Origin: Deltaproteobacteria bacterium
GTDB lineage: Bacteria > Desulfobacterota > Binatia > HRBIN30 > CADEER01
Direction: 5' to 3'
Assembly (NCBI GenBank): GCA_029262455.1
Contig: JAJCZJ010000070.1
Coordinates: 1 to 64,000, forward strand
DNA length: 64,000 bases
Part shown: positions 59,844-64,000 of the stretch, piece after piece
Layout: every line of letters begins with the position of its first letter
Position numbering within the stretch: position 1 is the stretch's first letter
Made by a program: the position numbers and the translations under genes
The notes under the pieces: generated by a model
The model's input: the letters and a program-made list of their open reading frames with translations, nothing else
Told to the model about the DNA's origin: nothing
Databases searched by the model: none

Positions 59844-61811
59844 TCAGTTGCCCTCTACCACCGCCTGCGCCCCCCCGAGACTCGGCGGCGGCGTCATGTC
59901 GGCCAGCCGCGCGACGCGGTGCGACAGGGAGACGGCATCCGCCTCCTCGGCCGCCACGGCAGGGCCGATGACGAGCGAGACCCGCGACCAGATCCTGCGA
60001 AAAGGCCGCCGCAGAGTCTTACCGTCCTTGCGCGAAAAGAAGCTGCCCCACATTCCCTTTAAGGCCATGGGCACGACCGGTACCGGTGTGCGCTCGAGAA
60101 TGCGCTCGACACCCGTCCGAAACACGTTGATCTCCCCGTCGCGCGTCAGCTTTCCCTCGGGAAAGATACAGACCAAGTTCCCATTTTCGAGCTCAACCGC
60201 AATCCGCTCGAACGCCTCGACCAGGGTGTCCTCCGACTCGTGCGCCGGCGCGATAGGAATCACCTTGGCGTCGCGGAACATCCAAGAGACGAAACGCATG
60301 TCGCGAAACCCGTGGTACATCACGAATCGAGGTGGCCGCTCACACGCGCTGGCGACGAACAACCAGTCGACGAAGCTGACGTGATTGCACACCAGGAGCG
60401 CCGCCCCCTCTTGCGGCACATTGTCGAGCCCGACGACTCGCAAACGATACATGATGTTGGCGACGACCCAAGCAGCGAAACGAAAGAGAAACTCGGGGAT
60501 CGTTTGGTAGATGTAGAACGCGACCGCAATGTTCATCAGCGATAGCACCAAAAAGATCTGCGGGATCTCCAAGCCGGCACGCAACAGCGCCATCAACATG
60601 ATCGAGGAAGCGACCATGAACAACGCACCCATAATGTTGCTGCCGGCGATGACACGAGATCGGTAAGCCGCTTCCGAGCGCTGCTGCACCAGCGTGTAGA
60701 GTGGGACGATGTAGAGGCCCCCAAACACGGCGATCAAGACAAAGTCGAACATGATCCGCCAGCTCGACGGCACCCCGATGAATCCCCCAACTCCCAAAAG
60801 TGGCCCACCAACAGCCTCGGGAGTGCCGGCCAGAAACAGATCGAGCGCCGCTAGACTCATGCCCAGCGAGCCAATGGGCACAACGCCGAGCTCGACCGTG
60901 CGACCAGAAAGCCGCTCGCACAACAAGGACCCCACGGCCGTACCGACGCAAAACAGGGCAAGCAGTAAGGTCACGACATGCTCGCCACCGTGCAGCACCG
61001 ACTTGCCGTAATCTGGCAGGAGCGCGATGAAGCAACCGCCGAAAAACCAGAACCACGCAATCCCGAGAATCGAAAGAAACACCGTGCGGTTGGCACTGGT
61101 CACGCGCACGGTCTCGCGCAACGGCGTGATCGGATTCAGGGAGATCGCCAGGGTCGGATTCTCCGCCGGTAGCGGTGGCACCCGCAGGCTGGCGAGAAAT
61201 CCCGCGACCGCGACGATCAACACAGTGCCAGCCACTAGATACACGCCGTAGCCTGGCACTGAAATCAACACACCACCGAAGATCGTACCCAACAAGATTG
61301 CCAGGAACGTACCGGTCTCGACCAACGCATTGCCACCGACCAACTCATCCTTGTGCAGTAGCTGCGGCAGGATGCTGTACTTGACCGGACCAAAGAAGCT
61401 CGACTGGGCGCCCATCAGGAAGAGAACGAACAACAGCAAGCGCAGATCTCCGAGCGCCAACCCAACCGCGGCGATCGCCATGAGAACGATCTCCGCCAGC
61501 TTCACCCAGCGCACCAACGGCGGTTTGCGAAATCGATCGGCCAACTGGCCGGCGAACGCCGAGAACAACACGAATGGCAGGATGAACACCCCGGCACTCA
61601 TGACGACGACTTCGCTCGGATCCAAGCCGGCCACCGAGAGAGAACGAAAGACGATCAGGATCGCCAGGGCGTTCTTGAACAGATTGTCGTTCAACGCTCC
61701 GAGAAACTGCGTCCAAAAAAACGCCGAGAAACGACGCTCGCGCAACAGATGCATCTGGCTCACCGGTGTCCCACCGTTCTCATATCTCCGCACTGCATCA
61801 TGAACCGTCAT
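59844..61811 (-). CDS. LplT-like lysophospholipid transporter fused to PlsC-type acyltransferase
   Basis: About 655 residues; start at ATG 61811 (GTG at 61820 possible). Residues 30-430 are an MFS permease of the LplT kind (FSAFFWTQFLGALNDNLFKNALAI, MGAQSSFFGPVKYSILPQLL). Residues 445-640 are a PlsC/AGPAT domain: VCNHVSFVDWLF (HxxxxD) and VCIFPEGKLTRDGEI. E. coli splits this into LplT plus Aas; here there is no AMP-ligase domain. It should flip lysophospholipids inward and re-acylate them using acyl-CoA or acyl-ACP. Two bases after the rhombosortase stop, it belongs to the operon with the VWA protein. Confidence 0.9.
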   Translation of the reverse strand: MTVHDAVRRYENGGTPVSQMHLLRERRFSAFFWTQFLGALNDNLFKNALAILIVFRSLSVAGLDPSEVVVMSAGVFILPFVLFSAFAGQLADRFRKPPLVRWVKLAEIVLMAIAAVGLALGDLRLLLFVLFLMGAQSSFFGPVKYSILPQLLHKDELVGGNALVETGTFLAILLGTIFGGVLISVPGYGVYLVAGTVLIVAVAGFLASLRVPPLPAENPTLAISLNPITPLRETVRVTSANRTVFLSILGIAWFWFFGGCFIALLPDYGKSVLHGGEHVVTLLLALFCVGTAVGSLLCERLSGRTVELGVVPIGSLGMSLAALDLFLAGTPEAVGGPLLGVGGFIGVPSSWRIMFDFVLIAVFGGLYIVPLYTLVQQRSEAAYRSRVIAGSNIMGALFMVASSIMLMALLRAGLEIPQIFLVLSLMNIAVAFYIYQTIPEFLFRFAAWVVANIMYRLRVVGLDNVPQEGAALLVCNHVSFVDWLFVASACERPPRFVMYHGFRDMRFVSWMFRDAKVIPIAPAHESEDTLVEAFERIAVELENGNLVCIFPEGKLTRDGEINVFRTGVERILERTPVPVVPMALKGMWGSFFSRKDGKTLRRPFRRIWSRVSLVIGPAVAAEEADAVSLSHRVARLADMTPPPSLGGAQAVVEGN

Positions 61812-61813
61812 CT

Positions 61814-62452
61814 CTACCACGAAGCGGCAGCAACCAAACAGTCATCATTCTTCGGCGGCACCAAACAGGGGAGCCACCCTAGCGCCGCGCCAAGTGCATG
61901 CGCCAACGGCACCGGCGCGATGCTCGAGCTATCGAAGAAGAGGGCTCGCCCAGTGACGAGCTCAAAGCAGACCTTCGCCGTCACCACCCCCGCCGCCAAC
62001 CATCCCGCCAGCTGGAGTTCGGAGTCGCGCGAGTTCACACAGTGGCCCGCAACGAGAGCGAACAACGCACAATCGACACCCGAAAGCCCGCGAAACGCCG
62101 TCAAGTCGGGCACCAGAGCATAGACCACGGCAGGCAGGATCGTGAAGGACATCAACAAACAGCACAGGTAGCGGCGCGGCGCCAAAATTTCACAAACCGC
62201 GCCGAGTACCGCAAAGGTAGTTACGTCCCAGAACAGATGCTCCCCGTCCCAGTGTGTCAGCTGAGATGTCACCAGGCGCCACGGCTCCCCACCAGCGCCG
62301 CGCGCCCAGTCGAGCTGCCAGGCCTCACCCAGCCCGAACACGTGGGCCAGAATGGCGGTGACGACCACTCCGATCGTCACCACCGGCCACCGCCAAGTGC
62401 GTCGGGCCGGACCGTTGCCGGCCCCACGGTGATTCATTGCTGGCAGAAACAT
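61814..62452 (-). CDS. rrtA: Rhombosortase (rhomboid-family sorting protease)
   Basis: 212 residues, six or so membrane helices. Rhomboid marks: HWDGEHLFWDVTTFAVLG, catalytic Ser124 in FRGLSGVDCALF, and His185 in PLAHALGAALGW. The compact size and the 'RGLSG' loop fit rhombosortase rather than GlpG. Rhombosortases cut the GlyGly-CTERM tail of exported proteins and help anchor them; the upstream VWA gene ends with just such a tail, nine bases before this gene's start at 62452, which follows GAGG. Confidence 0.85.
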   Translation of the reverse strand: MFLPAMNHRGAGNGPARRTWRWPVVTIGVVVTAILAHVFGLGEAWQLDWARGAGGEPWRLVTSQLTHWDGEHLFWDVTTFAVLGAVCEILAPRRYLCCLLMSFTILPAVVYALVPDLTAFRGLSGVDCALFALVAGHCVNSRDSELQLAGWLAAGVVTAKVCFELVTGRALFFDSSSIAPVPLAHALGAALGWLPCLVPPKNDDCLVAAASW

Positions 62453-62461
62453 CCGCCCGCC

Positions 62462-64000
62462 TCACGAACGTTGCCGACGACGCCGGGCGCGTAACGCCGC
62501 GAAGCCAACACCGAATGCCGCTACACCACTGAGCGGGTCGATCGCCCCCGAACCACCACCGCGGCGACGCGGCGCACGGCCGGCGAACATTCCACGCCGT
62601 TTCTTCTCGGCCAGCGGCTGTCCGGGTTGCGCCGCCGCTGGCGCAGCGGCCGGTGCATCCACCCGGTAGTTGCGCGGCGCCGACATCGCTCGTCGAGTTT
62701 GGGCGCTATTTTCTCGTGCAACACGATCGCGATTGGCGCGATCGATCCCGTGACGCTGATGACCGGCATCGTCGAGTACGATCATCGAGGTGTAATCGGT
62801 CACCAGCTGGTAGTCGACACCGATCTGTTCGACGGCTGGCCCCAAGGCCCCTTCCAGCAGCCCGACCGCGTCGAGGTCTTCGAGCTCCTCGATACGACTC
62901 AGCGCCCAAAGGCGTTCGATCTCGGGATGTTTATCATCCGAGGCCGGCATCACGAACTTCGTCGAGTAGGTCTTGTCCTCTCCAGTGAGCCTCGCGCGCA
63001 GTTGCAGCCGCGCCTGGCCGGACCCTTCGTACTTCCCAAACAGCACCAACTGCTGACCCCGATAGACTCGGCGCGGAGTCAGCCCGGTGACGTCAAAGAC
63101 ACGCACACCGTCAATCTCCAATTCGACATCGTGTAAGACTTCGTGACCAATCTTCTCCTTCGCCAGCGCCACCTGGCCGATCAAATCATCGGCATTCGAA
63201 ACACCGGCGGAGAATCCACCGGTTCGACTCGTGATCAGGCGCATCAACGGCCAGTTGGCATTGTTGCCCATCAAAAAACCGTAGACCCGCACGTCGTAAC
63301 GCGACACCAGCGCCGCAAAGTCCTGCGGCGCAATCATGCCGACGTTTGCGACGGCATCAGTAACAAGAACCACGCTCGTAGCTCGCTCGTCATCGAGACC
63401 GTCGGTCGCGATCTCCAAGCCGGCGTACAGATTCGTTCCATTCGAGGCCCGCAATCCCCGTATTGCGGCTACGGAGGATCGCAACTTTGCCTCGCCCACT
63501 TCCTGCCACCCGACCACTTCCCAAGCCCGGTTGTTGAAAGCGACAACGCGGAAGCGATCGCCAGCCCGTAACCCCTCGATTGCCTGGACAACACCGTCCT
63601 GCAGCGTGGCCATCTTTGCCGCCATGCTCCCGGACACATCGATTACGAAGACATAGTCAGTACCGCCGCTGATCGGTTTCAGGTCGATCCCCGGCGTGAC
63701 GACCAACATGAACGTCCCCGGCGCATTCGGATCATCGCGAAACGGGATCATCTCAACCCGCCCGGGGAGATCGTCCTCGAGCCTGTAGTACAAGACAAAA
63801 TCTCGCCCAAGCTCAGCACCCTGGCGTTCGACATGGACTTTGAAGTTCCCGTCGTCGACGCGATCGATCTGAGCTACCTTGTCATAGTCCGGAACTCGGA
63901 CATCCATGATCGGCCAAACCGATCGCAACTCGACGTCGATCGAGAAGGTCCCTTCGACCTTCTCGTTTGTTGACCAAAAACGTTGCGCCGCATCGTCGGT
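62462..64000 (-). CDS. VWA/VIT-domain exported protein with GlyGly-CTERM sorting signal (5' partial)
   Basis: The frame is open to the right edge; about 513 residues are visible, so the N-terminus and signal peptide are outside. The visible start (EKVEGTFSIDVELRSVWPI) belongs to a VIT-like domain, followed by a von Willebrand A domain with metal site FVIDVSGSMAAKM, SNGTNLYAGL and VLVTDAVANVG. After a helical linker and an Ala/Pro-rich stretch, the C-terminus is a GlyGly-CTERM tail: RRGGGSGAIDP, a hydrophobic helix and a terminal arginine cluster RARRRRQ. This is the recognition signal of the rhombosortase encoded next. Similar to inter-alpha-trypsin-inhibitor-like surface proteins. Confidence 0.9.
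   Translation of the reverse strand, partial: TDDAAQRFWSTNEKVEGTFSIDVELRSVWPIMDVRVPDYDKVAQIDRVDDGNFKVHVERQGAELGRDFVLYYRLEDDLPGRVEMIPFRDDPNAPGTFMLVVTPGIDLKPISGGTDYVFVIDVSGSMAAKMATLQDGVVQAIEGLRAGDRFRVVAFNNRAWEVVGWQEVGEAKLRSSVAAIRGLRASNGTNLYAGLEIATDGLDDERATSVVLVTDAVANVGMIAPQDFAALVSRYDVRVYGFLMGNNANWPLMRLITSRTGGFSAGVSNADDLIGQVALAKEKIGHEVLHDVELEIDGVRVFDVTGLTPRRVYRGQQLVLFGKYEGSGQARLQLRARLTGEDKTYSTKFVMPASDDKHPEIERLWALSRIEELEDLDAVGLLEGALGPAVEQIGVDYQLVTDYTSMIVLDDAGHQRHGIDRANRDRVARENSAQTRRAMSAPRNYRVDAPAAAPAAAQPGQPLAEKKRRGMFAGRAPRRRGGGSGAIDPLSGVAAFGVGFAALRARRRRQRS

Noticed and set aside
1-64000. tRNA or rRNA genes
   Set aside because: No GGTTCGAATCC-type T-arm with paired stems or rRNA segment was found; the sporadic GTTCGAA strings are inside coding genes or mini-repeats.

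Overview
The window is GC-rich, densely coded bacterial DNA, almost certainly from an uncultured environmental lineage. Several protein fingerprints point to the Binatota / 'Deltaproteobacteria bacterium' metagenome bins: dockerin-like C-termini (GDCDGDGRVSIGDLI type), a secreted Cys-rich KCY(K/L) domain, a CWRS/KPCW domain, planctomycete-like CxxxxCH cytochrome segments, and many lipoproteins and beta-propellers. No rRNA, tRNA or marker operon is present, so this placement is inference.

Region by region. 1-1778: end of a large STAND/NACHT-like protein followed one base later by a TIR-domain protein, a probable anti-phage or NAD-depleting module cut by the window edge; a decayed sulfotransferase follows. 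2699-3799: a GluR0-type glutamate-receptor-like potassium channel. 3926-7089: a secreted repeat/Ca-binding protein and a polytopic glycosyltransferase-like membrane protein, divergent. 7351-14093: MgtE Mg2+ channel, an RND-type membrane protein fused to a cyclic-nucleotide-binding domain, and, convergent with it, a class III nucleotide cyclase fused to a beta-propeller. 14453-20119: phospholipase D-like enzyme, a secreted Hcp-like protein, an SGNH hydrolase coupled to a lipoprotein, and a propeller lipoprotein. 20252-27889: cytochrome P450, PAS histidine kinase, TetR regulator with a 29-bp palindrome in front, a secreted protein, and a LuxR-type response regulator overlapping its histidine kinase. 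27970-38733: acyl-CoA dehydrogenase, D-threonine-aldolase-like enzyme, heparinase-like protein, copper-monooxygenase-like secreted protein, AGE epimerase, a two-gene HTTM-like membrane operon and a SnoaL-like protein.

38945-45550 is a run of four same-strand exported proteins: PHB-depolymerase-like esterase, endonuclease/phosphatase-family protein, lipoprotein haloalkane dehalogenase, and propeller/di-heme cytochrome/dockerin-like protein. 45685-52691: MenB, a tandem glutaredoxin/GST-fold protein, alkaline phosphatase, glycine oxidase, a protoporphyrinogen-oxidase-like flavoenzyme and small proteins. 52955-56470: receiver-histidine kinase fusion and an overlapping arsM-arsS pair for arsenosugar-type arsenic methylation. 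56829-59793: secreted protein, MFS permease and ArfB. 59844-64000: a tight operon of a VWA protein ending in a GlyGly-CTERM signal, its rhombosortase, and an LplT-PlsC fusion; this is the most system-like cluster in the window.

Gene 3' ends are decorated by several repeat families: ATCAGCGTTCATCTGCGG mini-repeats, GGGGTAC arrays with inverted arms, GTAGG...CCTAC palindromes, a GGCTCG/CTCGCCCTCC family including a 69-bp tandem, and a CCGTTGAAA motif. Many sit between convergent genes and can fold as bidirectional terminators.
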